From Megalopta genalis (Eukaryota; Arthropoda; Insecta; Hymenoptera; Halictidae), in NCBI RefSeq assembly GCF_051020955.1, contig NC_135014.1:1-64000 (forward strand): a stretch of DNA of 64,000 nt. The letters run 5' to 3'. Within the stretch, counting starts at the first letter, position 1; each line of letters starts with the position of its first letter. Under the pieces are notes generated by a model, which was given only the letters and a program-made list of their open reading frames with translations, did not search any database and was not told the DNA's origin. Below are positions 26,530 to 40,214 of this stretch, piece by piece. Position numbers and translations under genes: made by a program.

Positions 26530-29500
26530 ACCATGTTTTTCGTACGAATTTGAAGCTAAATCAAGTGTTTCGCATGGATTTGAAGCTAACTCGTTTGATT
26601 CGCATGCATTTGAAGCTACATCATTTGTTTCCCATGGATTTGAAGCTAAACCTTGTACATCGCATTGATTTGAAGCTACATCATGTGTTTCGCTTGGATT
26701 TGAAGCTAACTCGTTTGTTTCGCATGCAGTTGATTCTAAATTATGTATATCACAAGTATTTGAAGCTAAACCATTTGTTGCGCATGAAGTTGAAGCTAAA
26801 CCATGTGTTTCGCATGAATTTGAATCTAAATCATGTGATTCGCGTGGATTTGAAGCTAACTCGTTTGTTTCGCATGCATTTGAAGCTAAATCATCTATAC
26901 CGCAATTATTTGAAGCTACATCATTAGTTTCGCATAAATTTGAAGCTAAATCACGTGCTTCGCACGAATTTGAAGCTAAACCATGTGTTTGCCATGAATT
27001 TGAACCTTAATCATGTTTCTCGCACGAATTTGAAGCGAAATCATATGTTTCGCATGGATTTAAAGCTGACTCGTTTGTTTCGCATGCAGTTGAATCTAAA
27101 TCATGTATGTCACAATTATTTGAAGCTACATCATTTGTATCGCATGAATTTGAAGCTAAACCATGTGTTTCGCTTGAATTTGAATCTAAATCATGTGATT
27201 CGCGTGGATTTGAAGCTAACTCGTTTGTTTCGCATGCATTTGAAGCTAAATCATCTATACCGCAATTATTTGAAGCTACATCATTAGTTTCGCATAAATT
27301 TGAAGCTAAATCACGTGCTTCGCACGAATTTGAAGCTAAACCATGTGTTTGCCATGAATTTGAACCTTAATCATGTTTCTCGCACGAATTTGAAGCGAAA
27401 TCATATGTTTCGCATGGATTTGAAGCTAACTCGTTTGTTTCGCATGCAGTTGGTTCGAAATCATGTATATCACAAGTATTTGAAGCTACATCATTTGTAT
27501 CGCATGAATTTGTAGCTAAATCAAATGCTTCGCATGAATTTGAAGCTAAATCATGTGTTGCGCATGGATTTGAAGCTATCTCGTTTGTTTCGCATGTAGT
27601 TGATACTAAATCATGTATATCACAAGTATTTGAAGCTAAACCATTTTTTTCGCACGAATCTGATGCTAAACCATGTTTTTCGCATGAATTTAAAGCAAAA
27701 TTATGTGATTCGCATGGATTTGAAGCTATCTCGTTTGTTTCGCATGCAGTTGAATATAAATCGTGTATTTCACAAGTATTTGAAGCTACATCATTTGTTT
27801 CGCAAGAATTTGAAGCTAAACCATTTGTTTCGCATGAATTTGAAGCTAAACCATGTGTTTCGCATGAATTTGAAGTTAAATTATGTGATTCGAATGGATT
27901 TGAAGCTAACACGTTTGTTTCTCCTGCATTTGAAGCCATATCACTTATATCGCAAGTATTTGAAGCTAAACCATTTGTTTCGCATGAATTTGAAGCTAAA
28001 CCATGTGTTTCGCATGAATTTGAAGCTAAATTATGTGATTCGAATGGATTTGAAGCTAACTCGTTTGTTTCGCATGCATTTGAAGCTAAATCATCTAAAC
28101 CGCAATTATTTGAAGCTACATCATTAGTTTCGCATGAATTTGAAGCTAAATCACGTGCTTCGCACGAATTTGAAGCTAAACCATGTGTTTGCCATGAATT
28201 TGAACCTTAATCATGTTTCTCCCACGAATTTGAAGCCAAATCATATGTTTCGCATGGATTTGAAGCTAACTCGTTTGTTTCGCATGCAGTTGAATCTAAC
28301 TCATGTATACAACAAGTGTTTGAAGCTACATCATTTGTATCGCATGAATTTGAAGCTAAATCAAATGCTTCGCATGAATTTGATGCTAAATTATGTGATT
28401 CGCATGGATTTGAAGCTAACACGTTTGTTTCGCATGCAGTTGAATCTAAATCATGTATATCACAAGTATTTGAAGCTAACCCATTTGCTTCGCTTGAATC
28501 TGAAGCTAAAGCATGTTTTTTGCACGTATTTGAAGCTAAATCATGAGTTTCGCATGGAATTAAAGCTAACTCGTTTGTTTCACCTGCATTTAAAGCTATA
28601 TCATTTTTATCGCAAGTATTTGAAGCTAAATCATTTTGTTCGCATGGATTTGAAACTAAGCCATCTACATCGCATCTATTTGAAGCGAAATCATGTGTTT
28701 CGCATGCAGTCGAATCTAATTCATGAATACCACAAATATTTGGAGCTAACTCGTTTGTTTCGCATGAATTTGAAGCTAAATCATCTATACCGCAATTATT
28801 TGAAGCTACATCATTAGTTTCGCATGAATTTGAAGCTAAATCACGTGCTTCGCACGAATTTAAAGCTAAACCATGTGTTTCGCATGAATTTGAAGCTAAC
28901 TCGTTTCTTTCGCATGCAGTTGATTCTAAATCATGTATATCACAAGTATTTGAAGCTAAACCATTTTTTCGCATGAATCTGAAGCTAAACCATGTTTTTC
29001 GCATGAATTTAAAGCAAAATTATGTGATTCGCATGGATTTGAAGCTAACTCGTTTGTTTCGCATGCAGTTGAATCTAAATCATGTATATCACAACTATTT
29101 GAAGCTACATCATTTGTTTCGCATGAATTTGAAGCTAAACCATGTGTTTGCCATGAATTTGAACCTAAATCATGTTTCTCGGACGAATTTGAAGCTACAT
29201 CAAGTGTTTCGCATGGATTTGAAGCTAACTCGTTTGTTTCGCATGTAGTAGATTCTAAATCATGTATATCACAAGTATTTGAAGCTAAACCATTTTTTTC
29301 GCATGAATCTGAAGCTAAACCATGTTTTTCGCATGAATTTGAAGCTAAATCATGTGTTTCGCATGGATTTGAAGCTAACTCGTTTGTTTCGCCTGCATTT
29401 GAAGCTATATCACTTATATCGCAAGTATTTGAAGCTAAACCATTTTTTTCGCATGAATCTGAAGCTAAACCATGTTTTTCGCATGAATTTGAAGCTAAAT

Positions 29501-29600
29501 CATGTGGTTCGCATGGATTTGAAGCTAAATTATTTGACTGGCATGGATTTGAAGCTAACTCGTTTGGTTCGCATGCATTAGAAGCTACATCATTTGTTTC
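26530..29600 (+). repeat. Segment duplicated at 30.4-34.5 kb, shorter copy
   Basis: Aligns with 30391-34500, but the offset changes in steps: 3,958 bp near 27.0 kb, 4,588 near 27.5, 4,738 near 28.1, 4,619 near 29.2 and 4,919 near 29.58. Apart from a 1-bp slip near 28,969, each step is a whole number of monomers (+630, +150, -120, +300). The two copies have therefore gained or lost whole HOR blocks since they separated. Confidence 0.88.
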
Positions 29601-30390
29601 CCATGGATTTGAAGCTAAACCTTGTACATCGCATTGATTTGAAGCTAAATCATGTGTTTCGCATGGATTTGAAGCTAACTCGTTTGTTTCGCCAGCAGTT
29701 GAAGCTAAATCATCTATACCGCAATTATTTGAAGCTACATCATTAGTTTCGCATAAATTTGAAGCTAAATCACGTGCTCCGCACGAATTTGAAGCTGAAC
29801 CATGTGTTTGCCATGAATTTGAACCTTAATCATGTTTCTCGCACGAATTTGAAGCGAAATCATATGTTTCGCATGGATTTAAAGCTAACTCGTTTGTTTC
29901 GCATGCAGTTGAATCTAAATAATGTATGTCACAAGTATTTGAAGCTACATCATTTGTATCGCTGAATCTGAAGCTAAAGCATGTTTTTTGCACGAATTTG
30001 AAGCTAAATCATGACTTTCGCATGGAATTAAAGCTAACTCGTTTGTTTCACCTGCATTTAAAGCTATATCATTTTTATCGCAAGTATTTGAAGCTAAATC
30101 ATTTTGTTCGCATGGATTTGAAGCTAAGCCATCTACATCGCATCTATTTGAAGCGAAATCATGTGTCTCGCATGCAGTCGAATCTAATTCATGAATACCA
30201 CAAATATTTGGAGCTAACTCGTTTGTTTCGCATGCAGTTGAAGCTAAATCATCTATACCGCAATTATTTGAAGCTACATCATTAGTTTCGCATAAATTTG
30301 AAGCTAAATCACGTGCTTCGCACGAATTTGAAGCTGAACCATGTGTTTGCCATGAATTTGAACCTTAATCATGTTTCTCGCATGAATTTG
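29601..30390 (+). repeat. S1 bridge between the two duplicated segments
   Basis: Ordinary S1 monomers: tetramer and heptamer blocks and a piece with GCATGGAATTAAAGC. A 1-bp loss lies near 29,963 (GTATCGCTGAATCTG). Nothing else is seen. Confidence 0.75.
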
Positions 30391-33300
30391 AAGCTAAATC
30401 AAGTGTTTCGCATGGATTTGAAGCTAACTCGTTTGATTCGCATGCATTTGAAGCTACATCATTTGTTTCCCATGGATTTGAAGCTAAACCTTGTACATCG
30501 CATTGATTTGAAGCTACATCATGTGTTTCGCTTGGATTTGAAGCTAACTCGTTTGTTTCGCATGCAGTTGATTCTAAATTATGTATATCACAAGTATTTG
30601 AAGCTAAACCATTTGTTGCGCATGAAGTTGAAGCTAAACCATGTGTTTCGCATGAATTTAAAGCTAAACCAAGTGTTTGCCATGAATTTGAACCTAAATC
30701 ATGTGTCTCGCACGAATCTGAAGCTAAACCATGTGTTTCGCATGAATTTGAAGCTACATCATGTGTTTCGCTTGAATTTGAATCTAAATCATGTGATTCG
30801 CGTGGATTTGAAGCTAACTCGTTTGTTTCGCATGCATTTGAAGCTAAATCATCTATACCGCAATTATTTGAAGCTACATCATTAGTTTCGCATAAATTTG
30901 AAGCTAAATCACGTGCTTCGCACGAATTTGAAGCTAAACCATGTGTTTGCCATGAATTTGAACCTTAATCATGTTTCTCGCACGAATTTGAAGCGAAATC
31001 ACATCTTTCGCATGGATTTAAAGCTGACTCGTTTGTTTCGCATGCAGTTGAATCTAAATCATGTATGTCACAATTATTTGAAGCTACATCACTTGTATCG
31101 CATGAATTTGAAGCTAAACCATGTGTTTCGCTTGAATTTGAATCTAAATCATGTGATTCGCGTGGATTTGAAGCTAACTCGTTTGTTTCGCATGCATTTG
31201 AAGCTAAATCATCTATACCGCAATTATTTGAAGCTACATCATTAGTTTCGCATAAATTTGAAGCTAAATCACGTGCTTCGCACGAATTTGAAGCTAAACC
31301 ATGTGTTTGCCATGAATTTGAACCTTAATCATGTTTCTCGCACGAATTTGAAGCGAAATCACATCTTTCGCATGGATTTAAAGCTGACTCGTTTGTTTCG
31401 CATGCAGTTGAATCTAAATCATGTATGTCACAAGTATTTGAAGCTACATCATTTGTATCGCATGAATTTGATGCTAAATTATGTGATTCGCATGGATTTG
31501 AAGCTAACTCGTTTGTTTCGCATGCAGTTGAATCTAAATCATGTATATCACAAGTATTTGAAGCTAACCCATTTGTTTCGTTTGAATCTGAAGCTAAAGC
31601 ATGTTTTTTGCACGAATTTGAAGCTAAATCATGAGTTTCGCATGGAATTAAAGCTAACTCGATTGTTTCACCTGCATTTACACCTATATCATTTTTATCG
31701 CAAGTATTTGAAGCTAAATCATTTTATTCGCATGGATTTGAAGCTAAGCCTTCTACATCGCATCTATTTGAAGCGAAATCATGTGTTTCGCATGCTGTTG
31801 AATCTAATTCATGAATACCACAAATACTTGAAGCTAAACCGTGTGTTTCGCACGAATTTGAAACTAAGTTATGTGATTCGCATGGATTTGAAGCTAAATT
31901 ATGTGATACGCATGGATTTGAAGCTAAACCATGTGTTTGCCATGAATTTGAACCTTAATGATGTTTCTCGCACGAATTTGAAGCGAAATCATATGTTTCG
32001 CATGGATTTGAAGCTAACTCGTTTGTTTCGCATGCAGTTGGTTCGAAATCATGTATATCACAAGTATTTGAAGCTACATCATTTGTATCGCATGAATTTG
32101 TAGCTAAATCAAATGCTTCGCATGAATTTGAAGCTAAATCATGTGTTGCGCATGGATTTGAAGCTAACTCGTTTGTTTCGCATGTAGTTGATACTAAATC
32201 ATGTATATCACAAGTATTTGAAGCTAAACCATTTTTTTCGCACGAATCTGATGCTAAACCATGTTTTTCGCATGAATTTAAAGCAAAATTATGTGATTCG
32301 CATGGATTTGAAGCTATCTCGTTTGTTTCGCATGCAGTTGAATATAAATCGTGTATTTCACAAGTATTTGAAGCTACATCATTTGTTTCGCAAGAATTTG
32401 AAGCTAAACCATTTGTTTCGCATGAATTTGAAGCTAAACCATGTGTTTCGCATGAATTTGAAGCTACATTATGTGATTCGAATGGATTTGAAGCTAACTC
32501 GTTTGTTTCGCATGCAGATGAATCTAAATCATGTATCTCACAAGTATTTGAAGCTACATCATTTGTATCGCATGAATCTGAAGCTGAACCATGTTTCTCG
32601 CATGAATTTGAAGCTAAATCATGTGTTTCGCATGGATTTGAAGCTAACACGTTTGTTTCTCCTGCATTTGAAGCCATATCACTTATATCGCAAGTATTTG
32701 AAGCTAAACCATTTGTTTCGCATGAATTTGAAGCTAAACCATGTGTTTCGCATGAATTTGAAGCTAAATTATGTGATTCGAATGGATTTGAAGCTAACTC
32801 GTTTGTTTCGCATGCATTTGAAGCTAAATCATCTAAACCGCAATTATTTGAAGCTACATCATTAGTTTCGCATGAATTTGAAGCTAAATCACGTGCTTCG
32901 CACGAATTTGAAGCTAAACCATGTGTTTGCCATGAATTTGAACCTTAATCATGTTTCTCCCACGAATTTGAAGCCAAATCATATGTTTCGCATGGATTTG
33001 AAGCTAACTCGTTTGTTTCGCATGCAGTTGAATCTAACTCATGTATACAACAAGTGTTTGAAGCTACATCATTTGTATCGCATGAATTTGAAGCTAAATC
33101 AAATGCTTCGCATGAATTTGATGCTAAATTATGTGATTCGCATGGATTTGAAGCTAACTCGTTTGTTTCGCATGCAGTTGAATCTAAATCATGTATATCA
33201 CAAGTATTTGAAGCTAACCCATTTGCTTCGCTTGAATCTGAAGCTAAAGCATGTTTTTTGCACGTATTTGAAGCTAAATCATGAGTTTCGCATGGAATTA

Positions 33301-34500
33301 AAGCTAACTCGTTTGTTTCACCTGCATTTAAAGCTATATCATTTTTATCGCAAGTATTTGAAGCTAAATCATTTTGTTCGCATGGATTTGAAACTAAGCC
33401 ATCTACATCGCATCTATTTGAAGCGAAATCATGTGTTTCGCATGCAGTCGAATCTAATTCATGAATACCACAAATATTTGGAGCTAACTCGTTTGTTTCG
33501 CATGAATTTGAAGCTAAATCATCTATACCGCAATTATTTGAAGCTACATCATTAGTTTCGCATGAATTTGAAGCTAAATCACGTGCTTCGCACGAATTTA
33601 AAGCTAAACCATGTTTTTCGCATGAATTTAAAGCAAAATTATGTGATTCGCATGGATTTGAAGCTAACTCGTTTGTTTCGCATGCAGTTGAATCTAAATC
33701 ATGTATATCACAAGTACTTGAAGTTACATCATTTGTTTCGCATGAATTTGAAGCTAAACCATGTGTTTGCCATGAATTTGAACCTAAATCATGTTTCTCG
33801 CACGAATTTGAAGCTAAATCAAGTGTTTCGCATGGATTTGAAGCTAACTCGTTTGTTTCGCATGTAGTAGATTCTAAATCATGTATATCACAAGTATTTG
33901 AAGCTAAACCATTTTTTTCGCATGAATCTGAAGCTAAACCATGTTTTTCGCATGAATTTGAAGCTAAATCATGTGTTTCGCATGGATTTGAAGCTAACTC
34001 GTTTGTTTCGCCTGCATTTGAAGCTATATCACTTATATCGCAAGTATTTGAAGCTAAACCATTTTTTTCGCATGAATCTGAAGCTAAACCATGTTTTTCG
34101 TATGAATTTGAAGCTAAATCATGTGGTTCGCATGGATTTGAAGCTAACTCGTTTGTTTCGCCTGCATTTGAAGCTATATCACTTATATCGCAAGTATTTG
34201 AAGCTATATCATTTGTATCACATGAATTTGAAGCTAAATTATGTGCTTCGCATGAATTTGAAGCTAAATTATGTGATTCGAATGGATTTGAAGCTAACTC
34301 GTTTGTTTCGCATGCAGATGAATCTAAATCATGTATATCACAAGTATTTGAAGCTACATCAATTGTATCGCATGAATTTGAAGCTAATCCACGTGTTTCG
34401 CTTGAATTTGAAGCTAAGTTATGTCACTCGCATGGATTTGAAGCTAAATTATTTGACTGGCATGGATTTGAAGCTAACTCGTTTGGTTCGCATGCATTAG
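30391..34500 (+). repeat. Segment duplicated from 26.5-29.6 kb, longer copy
   Basis: Longer by about 1 kb because of inserted monomer blocks, including 630 bp near 31.3-31.95 kb, one pentamer near 32.46-32.61 kb and two pentamers near 34.14-34.44 kb. It lacks a 120-bp block present near 28.87-28.99 kb in the shorter copy. Flanking monomers match closely. Confidence 0.88.
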
Positions 34501-35989
34501 AAGCTACATCATTTGTTTCCCATGGATTTGAAGCTAAACCTTGTACATCGCATTGATTTGAAGCTACATCATGTGTTTCGCATGGATTTGAAGCTTACTC
34601 GTTTATTTCGCCTGCATTTGAAGCTAAATCATCTATACCGAAATTATTTGAAGCTACATCACTAGTTTCGCATGAATTTCAAGCTAAATCATGTGCTTCG
34701 CACGAATTTGAAGCTAAACCATGTGTTTGCCATGAATTTGAACCTAAATCATGTTTCTCGCACGAATTTGAAGAGAAATCATATGTTTCGCATGGATTTG
34801 AAGCTAACTCGTTTGTTTCGCACGCAGTTGAATCTAAATCATGTATATCACAAGTATTTGAAGCTACATCATTTGCATCGCATGAATTTGGAGCTAAATT
34901 ATATGCTTCGCATGAATTTGAAGCTAAATTATGTGATTCGAATGGATTTGAAGCTAACTCGTTTGTTTCGCATGCAGATGAATCTAAATCATGTATATCA
35001 CAAGTATTTGAATCTAAACCATTTTTTTCGCATGATTCTGAAGCTAAACCATGTTTTTCGCATGAATTTAAAGCTAAATCATGTGGTTCGCAAGGATTTG
35101 AAGCTAACTCGTTTGCTTCGCCTGCATTTGAAGCTATATCACTTATATCGCAAGTATTTGAAGCTACATCATTTGTATCGCATGAATTTGAAGCTAAATT
35201 ATGTGCTTCGCATGAATTTGAAGCTAAATTATGTGATTCGAATGGATTTGAAGCTAACTCGTTTGTTTCGCATGCAGATGAATCTAAATCATGTATCTCA
35301 CAAGTATTTGAAGCTACATCATTTGTATCGCATGAATCTGAAGCTACACCATGTTTTCGTACGAATTTGAAGCTAAATCAAGTGTTTCGCATGGATTTGA
35401 AGCTAACTCGTTTGATTCGCATGCATTTGAAGCTACATCATTTGTTTCCCATGGATTTGAAGCTAAACCTTGTACATCGCATTGATTTGAAGCTACATCA
35501 TGTGTTTCGCTTGGATTTGAAGCTAACTCGTTTGTTTCGCATGCAGTTGATTCTAAATCATGTATATCACAAGTATTTGAAGCTACATCATTTGTATCGC
35601 ATGAATGTGAAGCTAAATCAAATGCTTCGTATGAATGTGTAGCTAAATTATGAGTTTCGCATGGATTTGAAGCTAACTCGTTTCTTTCGCATGAAGTTGA
35701 ATCTGAATCACGTATACCACAAATATTTGAAGCTAAACCGTGTGTTTCGCATGAATTCGTTGCTGAGTTATGTGATTCGCATGGATTTGAAGCTAAATTA
35801 TGTGATACGCATGGATTTGAAGCTAACTCGTTTGATTCGCCAGCATTTGTAGCTATATCACTTATGTGGCAAGTATTTGAAGCTAAATCATTTGTTTCGC
35901 ATGAATCTGAAGCTACACCATGTTTTTCGTATGAATTTGAAGATAAATCAAGTGTTTCGCATGGATTTGAAGATAACTCGTTTCTTGCC
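34501..35989 (+). repeat. S1 segment left of the 2.16-kb tandem pair
   Basis: Pentamers with the slot-2 allele GCAGATGAATCT and two tetramer blocks. It contains the first copy of a propagated 1-bp deletion (GTTTTCGTACG at 35353). No non-satellite sequence is visible. Confidence 0.8.
35353..35363 (+). other. Propagated 1-bp deletion, type 1 (first of five copies)
   Basis: GTTTTCGTACG has four Ts where the related unit near 26,536 has five (GTTTTTCGTACG). The shortened form recurs at 37961, 42279, 43508 and 48605, each in the same HOR context. One slip was thus copied four more times by segmental amplification. Confidence 0.88.
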
Positions 35990-36610
35990 CATGCAGTTGA
36001 TTCTAAATCATGTATATCACAATTATTTGAAGCAAAACCATTTTTTTCGCATGAATCTGAAGCTATACCATGTTTTTCGTACGAATTTGAAGCTAAATCA
36101 AGTGTTTCGCCTGGATTTGAAGCTAACTTGTTTGTTTCGCCTGCATTTGTAGCTATATCATCTATACTGCAATGATTAGAAGCTACATCATTAGTTTCGC
36201 ATGAATTTGAAGCTAAATCACGTGCTTCGCACGAATTTGAAGCTAAACCATGTGTTTGCCATGAATTTGAACCTAAATCATGTTTCTCGCACGAATTTGA
36301 AGCGAATTCATATGTTTCGCATGGATTTGAAGCTAACTCGTTTGTTACGCATGCAGTTGGTTCTAAATCATGTATATCACAAGTATTTGAAGCTACATCA
36401 TTTGTATCACATGAATTTGAAGCTAAATCAAATGCTTCGTATGAATTTGATGCTAAATTATGTGATACGCATGGATTTGAAGCTAACTCGTTTCTTTCGC
36501 ATGCAGTTGATTCTAAATCATGTATATCACAATTATTTGAAGCTAAACCATGTGTTTGCCATGAATTTGAACCTAAATCATGTTTCTCGCACGAATTTGA
36601 AGTGAAATCC

Positions 36611-36623
36611 TATGTTCGCATGG
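36611..36623 (+). other. Propagated 1-bp deletion, type 2 (first of eight copies)
   Basis: TATGTTCGCATGG lacks one T of the usual TATGTTTCGCATGG. The short form recurs at 38769, 45966, 47405, 49413, 55562, 57001 and 62040, usually preceded by the rare GAAGTGAAATCC. It explains why many inter-copy distances are a multiple of 30 minus one. Confidence 0.88.
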
Positions 36624-37995
36624 ATTTGAAGCTAACTCGTTTATTTCGCATGCAGTTGATTCGAAATCATATATATCATAAGTATTTGAAGCTACATCAT
36701 TTGTATCGCATGAATTTGAAGCTAAGTAATGTCATTCGCATGGATTTGAAGCTAAATTATGTGACTGGCATGGATTTGAAGCTAACTCGTTTGATTCGCA
36801 TACATTTATAGCTACATCATTTGTATCGCATGAATTTGAAGCTAAATTATGTGCTTCGCATGAATTTGAAGCTAAATTATGTGATTCGAATGGATTTGAA
36901 GCTAACTCGTTTGTTTCGCATGCAGTAGAATCTAAATCATTTATATCACAAGTATTTGAAGCTAAACCATTTGTTTCGCATGAATCTGAAGCTACACCAT
37001 GTTTTTCGTACGAATTTGAAGCTAAATCAAATGTTTCGCATGGATTCGAAGCCAACTCGTTTGTTTCGCCTGCATTTGTAGCTAAATCATCTATACTGCA
37101 ATTATTTGAAGCTACATCATTAGTTTCGCATGAATTTGAAGCTAAATCACGTGCTTCGCACGAATTTGAAGCTAAACCATGTGTTTGCCATGAATTTGAA
37201 CCTAAATCATGTTTCTCGCACGAATATGAAGCGAATTCATATGTTTCGCATGGATTTGAAGCTAACTCGTTTGTTTCGCATGCAGTTGATTCTAAATCAT
37301 GTATATCACAAGTATTTGAAGCTACATCATTTGTATCGCATGAATTTGAAGCTAAATCAAATGCTTCGTATGAATTTGATGCTAAATTATGTGATACGCA
37401 TGGATTTGAAGCTAACTCGTTTCTTTCGCATGCAGTTGATTCTAAATCATGTATATCACAAGTATTTGAAGCTAAACCATTTTTGTCGCATGAATCTGAA
37501 GCTAAACCATGTTTTTCGCATGAATTTGAAGCTAAATTATGTGATTCGCATGGATTTGAAGCTAACTCGTTTCTTTCGCATGCAGTTGATTCTAAATCAT
37601 GTATATCACAAGTATTTGAAGCTAAACCATTTTTTTCGCATGAATCTGAAGCTAAACCATGTTTTTCGCATGAATTTGAAGCTAAATCAATTGTTTCGCC
37701 TGGATTTGAAGCGAACTCGTTTGTTTCGCCTGCATTTGAAGCTATATCACTTATATCGCAAGTATTTGAAGCTACATCATTTGTATCGCATGAATTTGAA
37801 GCTAAATTATGTGCTTCGCATGAATTTGAAGCTAAATTATGTGATTCGAATGGATTTGAAGCTAACTCGTTTGTTTCGCATGCAGATGAATCTAAATCAT
37901 GTATCTCACAAGTATTTGAAGCTACATCATTTGTATCGCATGAATCTGAAGCTACACCATGTTTTCGTACGAATTTGAAGCTAAATCAAGTGTTT

Positions 37996-38115
37996 CGCAT
38001 GGATTTGAAGCTAACTCGTTTGATTCGCATGCATTTGAAGCTACATCATTTGTTTCCCATGGATTTGAAGCTAAACCTTGTACATCGCATTGATTTGAAG
38101 CTACATCATGTGTTT
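37996..38115 (+). repeat. Reference 120-bp tetramer HOR variant with CCATGG marker
   Basis: Four monomers between successive slot-1 units. It carries a TTTCCCATGGATTT unit followed by ACCTTGTACATCGCATTG, the last piece resembling the S2 subfamily. The same tetramer block is found near 11.3, 11.9, 18.7, 19.3, 26.6, 30.4, 35.4, 42.3, 43.6 and 48.7 kb. Its presence inside S1 arrays suggests exchange between the two subfamilies. Confidence 0.88.
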
Positions 38116-38147
38116 CGCTTGGATTTGAAGCTAACTCGTTTGTTTCG

Positions 38148-40040
38148 CATGCAGTTGATTCTAAATCATGTATATCACAATTATTTGAAGCAAAACCATT
38201 TTCTTCGCATGAATCTGAAGCTATACCATGTTTTTCGTACGAATTTGAAGCTAAATCAAGTGTTTCGCCTGGATTTGAAGCTAACTTGTTTGTTTCGCCT
38301 GCATTTGTAGCTAAATCATCTATACTGCAATGATTAGAAGCTACATCATTAGTTTCGCATGAATTTGAAGCTAAATCACGTGCTTCGCACGAATTTGAAG
38401 CTAAACCATGTGTTTGCCATGAATTTGAACCTAAATAATGTTTCTCGCACGAATTTGAAGCGAATTCATATGTTTCGCATGGTTTTGAAGCTAACTCGTT
38501 TGTTACGCATGCAGTTGATTCTAAATCATGTGTATCACAAGTATTTGAAGCTACATCATTTGTATCACATGAATTTGAAGCTAAATCAAATGCTTCGTAT
38601 GAATTTGATGCTAAATTATGTGATACGCATGGATTTGAAGCTAACTCGTTTCTTTCGCATGCAGTTGATTCTAAATCATGTATATCACAATTATTTGAAG
38701 CTAAACCATGTGTTTGCCATGAATTTGAACCTAAATCATGTTTCTCGCACGAATTTGAAGTGAAATCCTATGTTCGCATGGATTTGAAGCTAACTCGTTT
38801 ATTTCGCATGCAGTTGATTCGAAATCATATATATCATAAGTATTTGAAGCTACATCATTTGTATCGCATGAATTTGAAGCTAAGTTATGTCATTCGCATG
38901 GATTTGAAGCTAAATTATGTGACTGGCATGGATTTGAAGCTAACTCGTTTGATTCGCATACATTTAAAGCTACATCATTTGTATCGCATGAATTTGAAGC
39001 TAAATTATGTGCTTCGCATGAATTTGAAGCTAAATTATGTGATTCGAATGGATTTGAAGCTAACTCGTTTGTTTCGCATGCAGTAGAATCTAAATCATTT
39101 ATATCACAAGTATTTGAAGCTAAACCATTTGTTTCGCATGAATCTGAAGCTACACCATGTTTTTCGTTCGAATTTGAAGCTAAATCAAATGTTTCGCATG
39201 GATTCGAAGCTAACTCGTTTGTTTCGCCTGCATTTGTAGCTAAATCATCTATACTGCAATTATTTGAAGCTACATCATTAGTTTCGCATGAATTTGAAGC
39301 TAAATCACGTGCTTCGCACGAATTTGAAGCTAAACCATGTGTTTGCCATGAATTTGATCCTAAATCATGTTTCTCGCACGAATTTGAAGCGAATTCATAT
39401 GTTTCGCATGGATTTGAAGCTAACTCGTTTGTTTCGCATGCAGTTGATTCTAAATCATGTATATCACAAGTATTTGAAGCTACATCATTTGTATCGCATG
39501 AATTTGAAGCTAAATCAAATGCTTCGTATGAATTTGATGCTAAATTATGTGATACGCATGGATTTAAAGCTAACTCGTTTCTTTCGCATGCAGTTGATTC
39601 TAAATCATGTATATCACAAGTATTTGAAGCTAAACCATTTTTTTCGCATGAATCTGAAGCTAAACCATGTTTTTCGCATGAATTTGAAGCTAAATTATGT
39701 GATTCGCATGGATTTGATGCTAACTTGTTTCTTTCGCATGCAGTTGATTCTAAATCATGTATATTACAAGTATTTGAAGCTAAACCATTTTTTTCGCATG
39801 AATCTGAAGCTAAACCATGTTTTTCGCATGAATTTGAAGCTAAATTATGTGGTTCGCATGGATTTGAAGCTAACTCGTTTGTTTCGCCTGCATTTGAAGC
39901 TATTTCACTTATATCGCAAGTATTTGAAGCTACATCATTTGTATCGCATGAATTTGAAGCTAAGTTATGTGCTTCGCATGAATTTGAAGCTAAATTATGT
40001 GATTCGCATGGATTTGAAGCTAACACGTTTGTTTCGCATG
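38148..40040 (+). repeat. 2,158-bp tandem duplication, copy B
   Basis: Second copy, matched up to about 40.04 kb, after which slot 2 is GCAGTTGATTCT where copy A has GCAGATGAATCT. Its right half is also part of the segment repeated at 50.6 kb. Confidence 0.85.
39195..39404 (+). repeat. Reference 210-bp heptamer HOR variant
   Basis: Slot 1 to slot 1 is 210 bp here, that is seven monomers. The characteristic chain after slot 1 is an ATCTATACTG-type unit, a CAATTATTTG unit with ACATCATTAG, an ATCACGTGCTTCGCACG joint, an AAACCATGTGTTTGCC unit, an AACCTAAATC unit and a GCGAATTCATATG unit. The same seven-unit block recurs widely (for example 1-210, 26871-27080, 40021-40231 in slot-1 spacing, 45556 onward, 49932 onward). 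It looks like a pentamer that gained two monomers. In the L reading frame its CATCATTAG unit always carries a TAG stop. Confidence 0.9.
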
Positions 40041-40214
40041 CAGTTGATTCTAAATCGTGTATATCACAAGTATTTGAAGCTACATCATTTGTATCGCATG
40101 AATTTGAAGCTAAATCACGTGCTTCGCACGAATTTGAAGCTAAACCATGTGTTTGCCATGAATTTGAACCTAAATCATGTTTCTCGCACGAATTTGAAGC
40201 GAATTCATATGTTT

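Larger units (their letters stand above)
35990..38147 (+). repeat. 2,158-bp tandem duplication, copy A
   Basis: Matches 38148 to about 40040 at offset 2,158 bp, that is 72 monomers minus two 1-bp slips. The slips lie inside the unit (TATGTTCGCATGG at 36611 and GTTTTCGTACG at 37961). The copies differ at several bases and in the slot-2 allele beyond about 37.89 kb. Confidence 0.87.
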
